NCBI GenBank assembly: GCA_012719855.1
Contig: JAAXZN010000023.1
Location: 124,001-188,000, forward strand
DNA length: 64,000 nt
From: Serratia liquefaciens
GTDB taxonomy: Bacteria > Pseudomonadota > Gammaproteobacteria > Enterobacterales > Enterobacteriaceae
Direction of reading: 5' to 3'
The position numbers were made by a program, and so were the translations under genes. Positions 1 through 7,870 of this stretch are shown here, one piece after another; the first letter of the stretch is position 1; each line of letters opens with the position of its first letter. A model generated the notes under the pieces. That model was not told the DNA's origin and did no database searches. It saw only the letters and a list, made by a program, of their open reading frames with translations.

Positions 1-847
1 CGGCAATCACCAGATACACCGCAATCACGTAGCCGTAGATGCCCCGGCTGTGCATGCCCAACAGCTTTTCTGACACGCTTGGCCCAATCGCCAGAATACT
101 GGCCGCCACCGCCCAGCAGATAAACAGCGCACCGGCACACAGGAAGAATTTGCCTCCTGTAGCGCGCAGGCCATCCGCCAACGAACTTTTTTCCGGCTCA
201 GCCTCGGCTACGGGCGTCCCGCCTGGCGGTACCGTAACGGCTTCAACCGGCCATTTCAGCATCACGCCCAGTGCGGCAACGGCCGCCACTGCCATGATGA
301 TAATGAACGGCAGCGAGGTAGTGTGGAACCCGGTTTGCAGCGCCACGCCGCTGAAAATCGGCCCTAAAGCCAGACCGGTGGTGAATGACAGCGTGGCAAT
401 CAGCGCCGCATTTTTACCGCCGTCCTTCGGCCCAAAACGCACCAGCGCAATGTTAGCCGCGCCGGTTAAGGCACCGGTGCCGACCCCGGCCAGCAGACGC
501 GCCATAAACATCATCAGAAACGAATCGGCCATCGAAAACAGCAAGGCCCCAGCCAACACCACCAGCAGCGCCGGTACAATCATGCTGCGCAGATCTTTGA
601 CCTTGCCGGCCATGTTGCCCACGCCGAACAGGGAAATCAGTACGCCGGCGGCATAGGCACCATAAATGACCGTCAGGCTGACCGAGCTTAGCGCCAACTC
701 ATGTTGATAAAGCGGATAAAGCGGCGTCGGCGCACTGCTGTTCAGCAATGCGGACATTAATGCCAAAGCTAAAAACAGCAGGATGGCAAAATGCGACGCG
801 CCCGAATTCGCTTTAGCGGCTTCATCAACAGCCACACCTTCAGACAT
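1..847 (-). CDS. MFS transporter, N-terminal part (runs off the window)
   Basis: Membrane transporter of the major facilitator superfamily, probably a proton-coupled efflux protein; the substrate cannot be read from the sequence. About 282 residues are visible. They begin MSEGVAVDEA, have a short polar N-terminus and then successive hydrophobic helices. The MFS loop 2-3 region is present (GVGNMAGKVKDLRS), as is a glycine-rich fifth helix (GVGTGALTGAANIALVRFG). The start ATG at 847 is the only one with the full first helix. The 3' end lies beyond base 1. A candidate promoter with an inverted repeat lies about 70-95 bases upstream. It is followed on the same strand side by the DMT transporter gene, but they are 170 bases apart and probably separate units. 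Confidence 0.85.
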   Translation of the reverse strand, partial: MSEGVAVDEAAKANSGASHFAILLFLALALMSALLNSSAPTPLYPLYQHELALSSVSLTVIYGAYAAGVLISLFGVGNMAGKVKDLRSMIVPALLVVLAGALLFSMADSFLMMFMARLLAGVGTGALTGAANIALVRFGPKDGGKNAALIATLSFTTGLALGPIFSGVALQTGFHTTSLPFIIIMAVAAVAALGVMLKWPVEAVTVPPGGTPVAEAEPEKSSLADGLRATGGKFFLCAGALFICWAVAASILAIGPSVSEKLLGMHSRGIYGYVIAVYLVIA

Positions 848-913
848 TTTTCTCTCCCGAAACAATCTGGATAAACACCTAACCCTGAAAACCAAACTCC
901 TCAGGAAACGCGT

Positions 914-942
914 TTATCATACCTTTCGGGTATAACGGTCAA
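914..942 (-). promoter_or_regulatory. candidate promoter and operator of the MFS gene
   Basis: On the minus strand TTGACC (942-937) and TATGAT (921-916) are separated by 15 bases, slightly short for a sigma-70 promoter. The spacer and -10 lie within an imperfect inverted repeat, TTATACC...GGTATGATAA (935-914), as expected for a repressor site of the MarR/TetR type. No regulator gene is visible next to it. This is pattern matching only. Confidence 0.35.
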
Positions 943-1017
943 AATAGCCAAGAATGCATCATAGTGATTCATTAATGCATTTGCGCTGACGCCCGCCAGC
1001 GCTTAATGCCGAGCAAT

Positions 1018-1881
1018 TTACACCGCCGCCGCCTTCGAGGCTTTTGCCGGAGCGCGTTTCACGATCGCCAATGCACCGGAGAGAATAATCAGCGCCATGC
1101 CGCCCGCGGCAATGTAGGACAGCTTCTCGCCAAACAACAGATAGCCGAGCAGCGTGGAGAAAATGATGGTGCTGTAGGAAAGAATGCTGACAATCACCGC
1201 ATTGCCGCTGCCGTAGGCGCGGGTCATGGTGATTTGCCCCAGGCTGCCGAACACGCCGATGGCGCAAACGCACAGCATCATGGCGCCGTCCAGTGCGGTA
1301 AACCCCACCGCCGTGGTCATCACAGCGCCCACCAGGGTGCCCACCAGCGAGAAGTAAAACACCACTCGCAGTTCCGGTTCGCCGCTGCGCACCAGCTTAC
1401 CGACGTTAAAATAGGCCAGCGCGGTCAGCAGACCGGAAAGCAGGCCAATCAAGGTCGCAGCATACTCGCCGTTCGGCGTATCGGGCCGCAGCAGCACCAG
1501 AATGCCGATAAAACCGAGCAGTACCGAGAACAGCAGCTTGCCGGTCAACTGGCCTTTGGAGGTGACAAAGGCAATCGCCGACTGAAAAATAGGATTGGTG
1601 TAGCCCAACGTGGTGGCCGTGGCGATCGGCAGATGGATCAGTGAATAGAAACCGCAATACATTGCCGCATTGCCAATGGCGGCGCGTTTCATGTGCAACC
1701 CCAGGTGTCGGGTGCGGAAACCGAGATTTTTCACATGGATCAGCGCGGCAACGATCAGGACGTTAATGACAGAGCGGTAAAAAATGATGTCGAAAAAACC
1801 GACCTTGGCCGAAGCCAGTTTGATGCTGGCCCCCATCAACGCAAAGAACCCGCTGGCGACGACCATCCACAAAGCAACCAT
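1018..1881 (-). CDS. DMT superfamily (EamA) transporter
   Basis: Inner-membrane transporter of the drug/metabolite family, 287 residues, the usual length for a protein with two EamA repeats and about ten membrane helices. The first repeat starts MVALWMVVASGFFALMGASIK and the second around residue 145. Typical loop features are visible: a helix-3 motif with ...YCGFYSLIHLPIATATTLGYTNPIF, and a near-terminal GEKLSYIAAGGMALIILSG stretch. The substrate is unknown; relatives export amino acids or metabolites. The cupin gene lies upstream on the same strand, but a terminator-like hairpin at 1924-1943 separates them, so this gene probably has its own transcript. Confidence 0.85.
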   Translation of the reverse strand: MVALWMVVASGFFALMGASIKLASAKVGFFDIIFYRSVINVLIVAALIHVKNLGFRTRHLGLHMKRAAIGNAAMYCGFYSLIHLPIATATTLGYTNPIFQSAIAFVTSKGQLTGKLLFSVLLGFIGILVLLRPDTPNGEYAATLIGLLSGLLTALAYFNVGKLVRSGEPELRVVFYFSLVGTLVGAVMTTAVGFTALDGAMMLCVCAIGVFGSLGQITMTRAYGSGNAVIVSILSYSTIIFSTLLGYLLFGEKLSYIAAGGMALIILSGALAIVKRAPAKASKAAAV

Positions 1882-1907
1882 GATTTCCTCGGTATATCAC
1901 CCCAACG

Positions 1908-1943
1908 GGCGACAAAATAAAACGGGGCGAATGGATTCGCCCC
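1908..1943 (-). terminator. terminator-like hairpin after the cupin gene
   Basis: A perfect inverted repeat GGGGCGAAT-GG-ATTCGCCCC (1924-1943) lies 51 bases past the cupin stop. On the minus strand it is followed by GTTTTATTTTG, giving an intrinsic terminator shape. A diverged relative of the same stem, GGGGCGA...TCGCCGCCC, sits at 49382-49402. Confidence 0.6.
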
Positions 1944-1993
1944 CTACGGCCAATGCAGTCAACAACGCCGCAGCTAAAAAAACGGCGGGGATA

Positions 1994-2419
1994 TTATTCG
2001 GCAGCTTTCACCGTCAGCGGTTTGTTATCAGCGCAGGCGAAGAATACCAGCATCTCCGCGCCTTTATCACCGGAAACCCCCTGGTGAACGATATCTACCG
2101 TGTCGGTAAAGGAATCACCCTGCTTAAAGGTGTGCTTCACGCCGGTTTTCTTGACCGTCAGCGAAACGCTGCCCCCGGTCATATACACCGCGCTGATGCA
2201 CGGATGAGTATGCCAGGCGAGCACCTTGTTCGGCTCTACGGTCACCTTCAACATGGTGATCTGCGGAGCGCCGGCCGGGTAATGCTGGTACGGCGTCCCT
2301 TCCCACGAGGTCTCGGTTTTCAGCAGGGTTTCTTTGCTGATGCCTTCGCCGTGATCCTCTGCGGCCTGCGCATAGCCCTGAAATGCCATCATTAATGCCA
2401 GAAGTGTCAGTTTGTACAT
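1994..2419 (-). CDS. exported cupin-domain protein
   Basis: Small secreted protein of 141 residues with one cupin barrel. The start at 2419 was chosen because GGAG lies 8 bases before it and the protein then opens with a clean signal peptide (MYKLTLLALMMAFQGYAQA, cleavage before AED). An upstream in-frame ATG at 2479 would bury the signal. Cupin motif 1 is seen as HTHPCISAVYMTGGSVSLTV with an H-x-H metal pair; motif 2 is GDSFTDTVDIVHQG. The fold is secure but the activity is not; small periplasmic cupins may bind metals or ligands. It lies 82 bases downstream of the thiamine-diphosphate enzyme on the same strand and may be co-transcribed with it. Confidence 0.8.
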   Translation of the reverse strand: MYKLTLLALMMAFQGYAQAAEDHGEGISKETLLKTETSWEGTPYQHYPAGAPQITMLKVTVEPNKVLAWHTHPCISAVYMTGGSVSLTVKKTGVKHTFKQGDSFTDTVDIVHQGVSGDKGAEMLVFFACADNKPLTVKAAE

Positions 2420-2501
2420 TGTTATCGCTCCATGACTGCGGTAAACAAAATAGAATGGCGTGATACAAAGGGCAATCATGACGGCTCCCGGTGGGATTGG
2501 G

Positions 2502-4337
2502 CTACGCCTTACCCCCTTTGATACGCTGCTCGTATTCTACGATGCTCTCGGCATAGTATCGATTAGGCGCCACATGATTTCCTACCAACACTTCTATCAG
2601 GAAAGGCCCCTGGTACTCAGCCGCGGCGGTCAGCGCCTCGTCCAGTTCCTCCAGCGTCGCCGCTTTGGCGGAGGCAACCCCCAGGCTGTTGGCGAAGGCC
2701 TTCCAGTCATGATTTGGCAACGCGGTGTAGTCCGCAGATACCCCACGGTTTTGCAAGGTGTCGATGTGCATCGCTCCGTGAGCGCAGTTGTTCATCACCA
2801 CAAAGGTCATTTTGACCTGATAACGGGCAGCCGTCTGGATCTCGATGCCGTGCATCAGCATGCAGCCGTCGCCGGTGACCACTACGCAGTCGCGATGCGG
2901 CGCTGCCAGTTTGATACCAATGCCGGCGCAAATCGCCCAGCCCATCGGCGCCAGTGAGCTTGAGGTATGGTAATCGCCGCGCCCGCTGGCCTGCCAGTGG
3001 TGCGCCATAAATATACGGTGTGCGCCGGAATCGACCACCACGTTGGTGTCCTGATTCATGCGGCTGCGGATGCGTTTAATGGCGTCGCCGGGGTACATGT
3101 TGGCCTCGCCCTCGGCAAGACGCACCTGCAAATCGGGCCGTTGCTGCTCCAGCGGCAGTTGACTCACCTGCTCCAGCCAGCCATTACGCAAGCGTTTAAT
3201 GCTGTCCAGGTGCGCGTCATCGTCGCCGATCGCATCCAGCAGGTGCTGCAACGAGCCGGTCAGGCTGGAGAAAATCTGCATATCCGGTTGATAATGCGAG
3301 CTGACCTTATCGAAATCCTCGTCAATTACCACCAGCGTTTTAGTGCCGTGCAGCCGCGGACTCCAGTTCAGGCTATCGCGTTGGCTCAGGTCGCAACCCA
3401 GCACCAGCAGCACATCCACTTCATCGCCATTGATGGTTTCCACCGCCCGGGTATGGCCGGCAAAACCGTACAGCCCCAGCGCCAGCTCGTGCCCCTCGGG
3501 AAACGCGCCCTTGCCGGACAGCGTAGTGGCAACCGGCAAACGGTATTTCTCCGCCAGACGCAACAGCAGGGCCGCATCCAACGGATTATTCATGCGGTTA
3601 CCCACCAGGCAGGCAACGTTCAGCCCACGCAGCAGATAGTCATCCAGCAACTGATCCAATGCCTGTGGGTCGATTGCGGCCTCTCGGCACTGAGGCGTGC
3701 GAGGCGGGCTGACTTCATGATGACCGGCCACCTCTTTCTTTTGCATATCGACCGGCACGCTGAGATAGGTGCGACCTTTTCGCTGGGTGTTCAGGCAGGA
3801 CAAACTGCGCCGCAGCTGGTGCTGCAACGTGAGATTATTTTTCACTTCTATCGCGGCGGAAAGCAGCGGTTTGACGATAGTCAGCTCATCGATGCCACTA
3901 TTGCTGCCGTCCTGGAAGGCACCCTGCGCCTCATGATAAGTGGCAATGCCGCCGGCCAGATACAACACCGGGATTTTGTCGGCCTGTGCCGCCGCCATCG
4001 CCGGCAGGAAATTCATCGTGCCGGGGCCGGAGATGCCCAGACAAACGCCAAACTTGCGGCTGGCGCGGGCATAGCCGTCCGCCATAAAGCCGCAGGCGGT
4101 TTCATGGGCGCCGACGATCCCGGCAATGCCTGAATGTTCAATGGATTTTATCAGTGGGTACACCAGCTTGCCGGGTACCAGGAATATGTGCTGAATACCG
4201 CGTGCTTCAAGACTCTGGATAATTGCATCCGCGTTGCTTTGCGTTGCCGCTTTCGCACCGGGGGTTGCAATAACTCTGACACCGTCCGCAGTTGCCAGTG
4301 CTACCGGGGTGTATAACTTCTCTGCGTGAGACTCCAT
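2502..4337 (-). CDS. thiamine-diphosphate-dependent enzyme of the acetolactate synthase family
   Basis: Three-domain ThDP enzyme, 611 residues from the preferred start at 4337 (MESHAEKLYT); an in-frame ATG at 4364 is possible. The N-terminal pyrimidine-binding domain holds the catalytic glutamate in GAHETACGFMADGYARASR. The central domain carries LVLGCDLSQRDSLNW. The C-terminal diphosphate-binding domain holds VVTGDGCMLMHGIEIQ ... VVMNNCAHG, the GDG-x(n)-NN metal motif. The family includes acetolactate synthase, sulfoacetaldehyde acetyltransferase and benzaldehyde lyase. No regulatory small subunit is adjacent, so branched-chain amino-acid synthesis is unlikely and the substrate is unknown. 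It is divergent from a LysR regulator, which probably controls it. Confidence 0.85.
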   Translation of the reverse strand: MESHAEKLYTPVALATADGVRVIATPGAKAATQSNADAIIQSLEARGIQHIFLVPGKLVYPLIKSIEHSGIAGIVGAHETACGFMADGYARASRKFGVCLGISGPGTMNFLPAMAAAQADKIPVLYLAGGIATYHEAQGAFQDGSNSGIDELTIVKPLLSAAIEVKNNLTLQHQLRRSLSCLNTQRKGRTYLSVPVDMQKKEVAGHHEVSPPRTPQCREAAIDPQALDQLLDDYLLRGLNVACLVGNRMNNPLDAALLLRLAEKYRLPVATTLSGKGAFPEGHELALGLYGFAGHTRAVETINGDEVDVLLVLGCDLSQRDSLNWSPRLHGTKTLVVIDEDFDKVSSHYQPDMQIFSSLTGSLQHLLDAIGDDDAHLDSIKRLRNGWLEQVSQLPLEQQRPDLQVRLAEGEANMYPGDAIKRIRSRMNQDTNVVVDSGAHRIFMAHHWQASGRGDYHTSSSLAPMGWAICAGIGIKLAAPHRDCVVVTGDGCMLMHGIEIQTAARYQVKMTFVVMNNCAHGAMHIDTLQNRGVSADYTALPNHDWKAFANSLGVASAKAATLEELDEALTAAAEYQGPFLIEVLVGNHVAPNRYYAESIVEYEQRIKGGKA

Positions 4338-4674
4338 TTTCAATGTCCAGTCGTGGTGGGCCAACCTAGATTCAGAGTCGATCCCACCAGGCGATTAGCC
4401 CACAGAGACAGGCTCTCATGCGCGTCTGCTTACGCGTTCAGGGTAACATTGGCACAAAATGTGCGCCAGATCACAGCATAAACGTTGATAAGCATAAAGA
4501 TTGTCGGGTAAAAATAAAGATGCAAAACTGCTTCACGTTGATGCATTTATTCATATCCTGAAACATAATTAATAATTATGATACGTGAGCCTCATTGGCA
4601 GCCAAACCAGAGCCGGTACGGTTGCGCAATAATGAACACCGACAAGACCGATAAGCCTGCACAAAGGAAATGGC
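4338..4674. other. divergent intergenic region between ThDP enzyme and LysR gene
   Basis: A 337-base AT-rich control region with no convincing ORF. It holds a 17-bp perfect palindrome (4564-4580) that fits a LysR-type operator. No other structure was recognised. Confidence 0.6.
4564..4580. promoter_or_regulatory. candidate LysR-type operator
   Basis: Perfect palindrome CATAATTA-A-TAATTATG containing the T-N11-A spacing (T4566, A4578) typical of LysR-family binding sites. It lies about 94 bases upstream of the LysR gene and about 230 bases upstream of the divergent ThDP enzyme gene. Confidence 0.5.
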
Positions 4675-5550
4675 ATGATGAATTGGGATGATGCACGCTT
4701 CTTCCTGGCAGTGGCGCGCTGCGGCACTTTACGAAAAGCCGCCAATGAACTACACGTTGACCAGGCTACCGTCGGGCGGCGTATTACCGCTTTTGAAGAA
4801 AGCCTGGGTTCCAAGCTGTTTATCCGCACGCCAAAATCCTTCTCCCTCAGCCCCTTGGGTGAGGAAATGCTGGCGGACGTGATGAACATGGAGAACTCGG
4901 TGCAGGCGATTGGCCGCAAAGCCACCAGCGGCGACGACAGCCTGTGCGGCAACGTACGCATTGCGACCACCGATACCATGGCCGAGGCTTTCGTCATCCC
5001 TGCGCTGAAGGCGCTGCGAGAGCAACACCCGCTAATTACCGTCACTATGCTGACGGCGGTCAATATCTCTGATATTTCCTACCGCGGTGCGGATCTGGCG
5101 ATCCGTGGCGCGCGGCCCGAATCCGATGAGCTGATTATCAAACGTATGGCTACCATCGAAATGGGGCTGTATGCGACGCAGGACTATCTCGACAAACACG
5201 GCATGCCGACCAAGGGCGACCACCTGCGTGGTCACGATCTGCTGATGTTCCCGCGAGAACTGGTGCCTCGCCACTGGAACAACTTCTGTGGCGAAACGCT
5301 GATCGACCCTAACGTGGTGCTGCAGTGTAATTCGCAGTTGTTGCTGCGTTCGGCAACGCGCAATGGTTTGGGGATTGGCCTGCTGTCCTCATTCCTGGCG
5401 GATAAGGACCCGGATCTGGTGCGAATTTTCCCGGAAAATAAAGACTGGGTAGATATCTGGCTGGTGCTGCATCCTGACCTGCAACGTGCCGCCAGAGTGC
5501 GCGCCGTAGTCCAGGCACTGGAAACCTCATTTAAAAACAACCCCGGCTGA
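4675..5550 (+). CDS. LysR-family transcriptional regulator
   Basis: DNA-binding regulator of 291 residues. The N-terminal winged helix-turn-helix is at about residues 2-60 ([45 protein letters not shown]), followed by a linker helix and a LysR substrate-binding domain from about residue 90 to the end. The start at 4675 has AGGA seven bases before it; the next ATG at 4678 is also possible. It is divergent from the ThDP enzyme gene, the usual arrangement for a LysR activator and its target, so it probably responds to a substrate or product of that enzyme. Its ligand is not predictable from sequence alone. Confidence 0.9.
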   Translation: MMNWDDARFFLAVARCGTLRKAANELHVDQATVGRRITAFEESLGSKLFIRTPKSFSLSPLGEEMLADVMNMENSVQAIGRKATSGDDSLCGNVRIATTDTMAEAFVIPALKALREQHPLITVTMLTAVNISDISYRGADLAIRGARPESDELIIKRMATIEMGLYATQDYLDKHGMPTKGDHLRGHDLLMFPRELVPRHWNNFCGETLIDPNVVLQCNSQLLLRSATRNGLGIGLLSSFLADKDPDLVRIFPENKDWVDIWLVLHPDLQRAARVRAVVQALETSFKNNPG

Positions 5551-5608
5551 TCCCCCTACTCAGGGGTTAGGGTGGCTTACCCTGCCCCTCTTATCCCGTT
5601 TCGCCACA

Positions 5609-5643
5609 TTGCGACAATTAGATAAAAAGCTTATTATCTAATT
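5609..5643 (+). promoter_or_regulatory. promoter and operator palindrome of the toxin-antitoxin operon
   Basis: A perfect 10-bp inverted repeat, AATTAGATAA (5616-5625) and TTATCTAATT (5634-5643), is separated by 8 bases. A sigma-70-like promoter overlaps it: TTGCGA at 5609-5614, 17 bases, TATTAT at 5632-5637. A repressor bound to the palindrome would cover the -10 element. This is typical of autorepression by an HTH antitoxin, here the protein encoded at 5979. Confidence 0.65.
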
Positions 5644-5678
5644 AACGCACAGGACGTGCCCCCACAGTCGAGGGAATG

Positions 5679-5939
5679 ATGGCAAAGGTTAACTGGTCGC
5701 GCAAAGCCGTTAAACAATTGATGACGCTACCTACTCAGGATCGCTCAGCCATTAAAGACAAGGTCGGGCTGTTAAGCGCGTTTCCGGCCATCAGGCTGGA
5801 TATCAAAAAATTGCATGGTGCTGACAGCCAATTTCGCCTGCGCGTCGGCAGCTATCGCATTATTTTTGAGATGAGTGATAGTGAACCGCTTGTCTGCCTG
5901 ATCCAACAAGTGAAGCGTAGAACGTCGACAACTTACTGA
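5679..5939 (+). CDS. RelE/ParE-family toxin
   Basis: Small basic protein of 86 residues with the RelE/ParE superfamily fold: AKVNWSRKAVKQLMTLP opening, KLHGADSQFRLRVGSYRIIFEM core strand pair, and a C-terminal basic strand (LIQQVKRRTSTTY). The RVGSYRI element is the family signature. RelE relatives cut mRNA on the ribosome and ParE relatives poison gyrase; this sequence alone does not decide. The start at 5679 gives better spacing from GAGGG than the ATG at 5676. It lies 39 bases before the antitoxin gene, in toxin-first order as in HigBA-type modules, and shares the palindromic promoter upstream. Confidence 0.85.
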   Translation: MAKVNWSRKAVKQLMTLPTQDRSAIKDKVGLLSAFPAIRLDIKKLHGADSQFRLRVGSYRIIFEMSDSEPLVCLIQQVKRRTSTTY

Positions 5940-5978
5940 GCCGCGTTGAGCTGAAATTTATAATCCGAGGTATGCCAG

Positions 5979-6344
5979 ATGGCGAAGTTACAATATATCC
6001 ATGATGAATCAGGTAAACCGCTGTACGTGGTATTGCCTGTCGATGAATATAAAAAGCTGGTAGGCCGGCAAGATGACTATGAGTCTATTCCCTATCATAG
6101 CGATGCACACGATGATGAAACTGTTCCTCACGAAGTGGTCTCTATCATGTTGGATCAGAACATCAGCCTGATAGCCGCATGGCGAATTTTCCGCGGCTTC
6201 TCGCAGTATGATGTGGCGACAAGACTGGGTACCACCCAATCTGCCGTTTCGCAGTGGGAAGCCAACGACTCTAAACCGCAAAAAAGAACCCGGGAAAAAC
6301 TGGCGGAGTTATACCGCTGTAACCCGGCGCAGATGACACTTTAA
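5979..6344 (+). CDS. HTH antitoxin partner of the RelE/ParE toxin
   Basis: Acidic protein of 121 residues. The N-terminal half has a Phd-like element (GKPLYVVLPVDEYKKL, about residues 12-27) and a linker rich in acidic and histidine residues. The C-terminal half is an XRE-type helix-turn-helix (AAWRIFRGFSQYDVATRLGTTQSAVSQWEANDSKPQKRTREKLAELY, about residues 66-112). GAGG lies 8 bases before the start. It should neutralise the toxin encoded just upstream and repress the operon through the 5616-5643 palindrome. The combination of Phd-like and HTH parts in one antitoxin is inferred from motif reading. Confidence 0.85.
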   Translation: MAKLQYIHDESGKPLYVVLPVDEYKKLVGRQDDYESIPYHSDAHDDETVPHEVVSIMLDQNISLIAAWRIFRGFSQYDVATRLGTTQSAVSQWEANDSKPQKRTREKLAELYRCNPAQMTL

Positions 6345-6361
6345 TCTGTTCCCCTCGCCAT

Positions 6362-6389
6362 AAAAAAAGGTCGCCGAAGCGACCTTTTT
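6362..6389. terminator. bidirectional terminator between the antitoxin gene and nuoN
   Basis: Stem AAGGTCGC-CGAA-GCGACCTT flanked by A and T runs on either side, so it works in both directions. It ends the toxin-antitoxin transcript on the plus strand and the 15-kb nuo operon on the minus strand. Confidence 0.85.
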
Positions 6390-6406
6390 CACTGCTCTGA
6401 TGCCCA

Positions 6407-7864
6407 TCAGAACATCGGTTGTGCCATCTGCACCAGCGTAATCAGCGGCTGCGGATAAACCCCCAGCAACAGCACCAACGCGGCGGAGATCAGCACCACT
6501 ACGCCGCCTGCGGTCAACGCCCAGTTGTTTGGGGTATCGCGCTGCAGCGCTTCCGGCGCGCTGAGGAACAGGCTGACGGTGACGCGCAGGTAGTAGTACA
6601 AACCAATGGCGCTACCCAGCACCACGGCGCCGGTCAACCACCACAGGTGAGCGCTGACGCCCATTGCGATCACGAAGAACTTACCGATAAAGCCCAGGGT
6701 CATCGGGATACCGGCCAGTGACAGCATCATCACCGTCATGACGGCAGACAGGATGGGCTTATGCCAGAACAGACCGCGGTAGGAGAACAGTGAATCTGCA
6801 TCCGGACCACGGTACGGGCTAGACATCAGGCTGACCACGCCGAACGCGCCCAGGCTGCTGAACAGGTAACCGGCCAGGTAAACCCCGGCGGTTTCCAGCG
6901 ACAGCTGATGGGTTTGCACCGCAATCAGCGCCACCAGCAGATAACCCAGGTGAGCAATCGACGAGTAACCCAGCAGGCGCTTGATGTTGGTCTGGCTGAT
7001 GGCCATCAGGTTGCCGAACAGAATCGAACAGACGGCAATGATCGACAGCACCATGCGCAGCGCTTCGTTGTCGGCAGCAGGTGCATACAGGAACAGACGC
7101 ATAACGACCGCGAAGATAGCAATCTTGCTGGCGGTGGCCAGGAAGGTTGAAACCGGCGCAGGCGCCCCCTGATACACATCCGGCGTCCACAGTTGGAACG
7201 GCACCAGCGACAGCTTGAAGCCCAGACCGACAATCATCATGCCCATACCGGCCAGGATCAGCGGCTGGTGCATCATGTTTTCTTGCAGGCTCTTGCCCAG
7301 GCCGGCCAGCGACAGGTCACCGGACTCCGCATACAGCAGCGCCATACCGAACAGCAGGAAGGACGAAGCCGCGGCGGACAGCAGCATGTACTTGATGGCC
7401 GCTTCCAGCGGACGCTTCTGGCGGTAGGCATAGCCCACCAAGCCAAACAGCGGCAGCGAGATCAGTTCAATACCGAGGAACAGCGAGGCCAAGTGGTTGG
7501 CGCTCGCCAGCAGAATGCCACCCAGGGAAGCAATCAGCACCAGCAGGTAGAACTCTTCGCGGTTGTCCGGGTAACCGACCAGCCACGGATAGGCAAAGGT
7601 ACAGGTCGCCAGACTCGCCAGTATCACCAGCCCGGTATAGAACATCGAGTAGCCGTCAACCCGCAGCAGCGGGGTGACGTCCATTGGGCCTGCCTGGCCG
7701 ACAAAGTACAGCGAAAGCAGCGCCAGGTTTAGACCGATCACGGTCAGGGTGGCGTTGATAAAGTGGTCGCGTCGCCACGCAATGCCTAGCATCACAACCA
7801 CCACCGTCAATCCGACGATCAACAGCGGCAACAGTGCGATCAGTTGTTGAGGAGTTATTGTCAT
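6407..7864 (-). CDS. nuoN: NADH-quinone oxidoreductase subunit N
   Basis: Antiporter-like proton-pumping subunit of respiratory complex I, in the membrane arm next to NuoM. It has 485 residues, matching the E. coli protein, with about 14 hydrophobic helices. The conserved Proton_antipo_M core includes [22 protein letters not shown], the lysine-bearing [35 protein letters not shown], and [16 protein letters not shown]. It is the last gene of the 13-gene operon and is followed at once by a strong terminator. nuoM ends 6 bases upstream, so translation is probably coupled. Confidence 0.97.
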   Translation of the reverse strand: MTITPQQLIALLPLLIVGLTVVVVMLGIAWRRDHFINATLTVIGLNLALLSLYFVGQAGPMDVTPLLRVDGYSMFYTGLVILASLATCTFAYPWLVGYPDNREEFYLLVLIASLGGILLASANHLASLFLGIELISLPLFGLVGYAYRQKRPLEAAIKYMLLSAAASSFLLFGMALLYAESGDLSLAGLGKSLQENMMHQPLILAGMGMMIVGLGFKLSLVPFQLWTPDVYQGAPAPVSTFLATASKIAIFAVVMRLFLYAPAADNEALRMVLSIIAVCSILFGNLMAISQTNIKRLLGYSSIAHLGYLLVALIAVQTHQLSLETAGVYLAGYLFSSLGAFGVVSLMSSPYRGPDADSLFSYRGLFWHKPILSAVMTVMMLSLAGIPMTLGFIGKFFVIAMGVSAHLWWLTGAVVLGSAIGLYYYLRVTVSLFLSAPEALQRDTPNNWALTAGGVVVLISAALVLLLGVYPQPLITLVQMAQPMF

Positions 7865-7870
7865 GGCGAA

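Noticed and set aside
2967-4133. 388-residue open frame on the plus strand opposite the ThDP enzyme
   Set aside because: It mirrors a gene with clear ThDP motifs, is rich in His/Gln/Arg as antisense frames of GC-rich genes are, and has no ribosome site.
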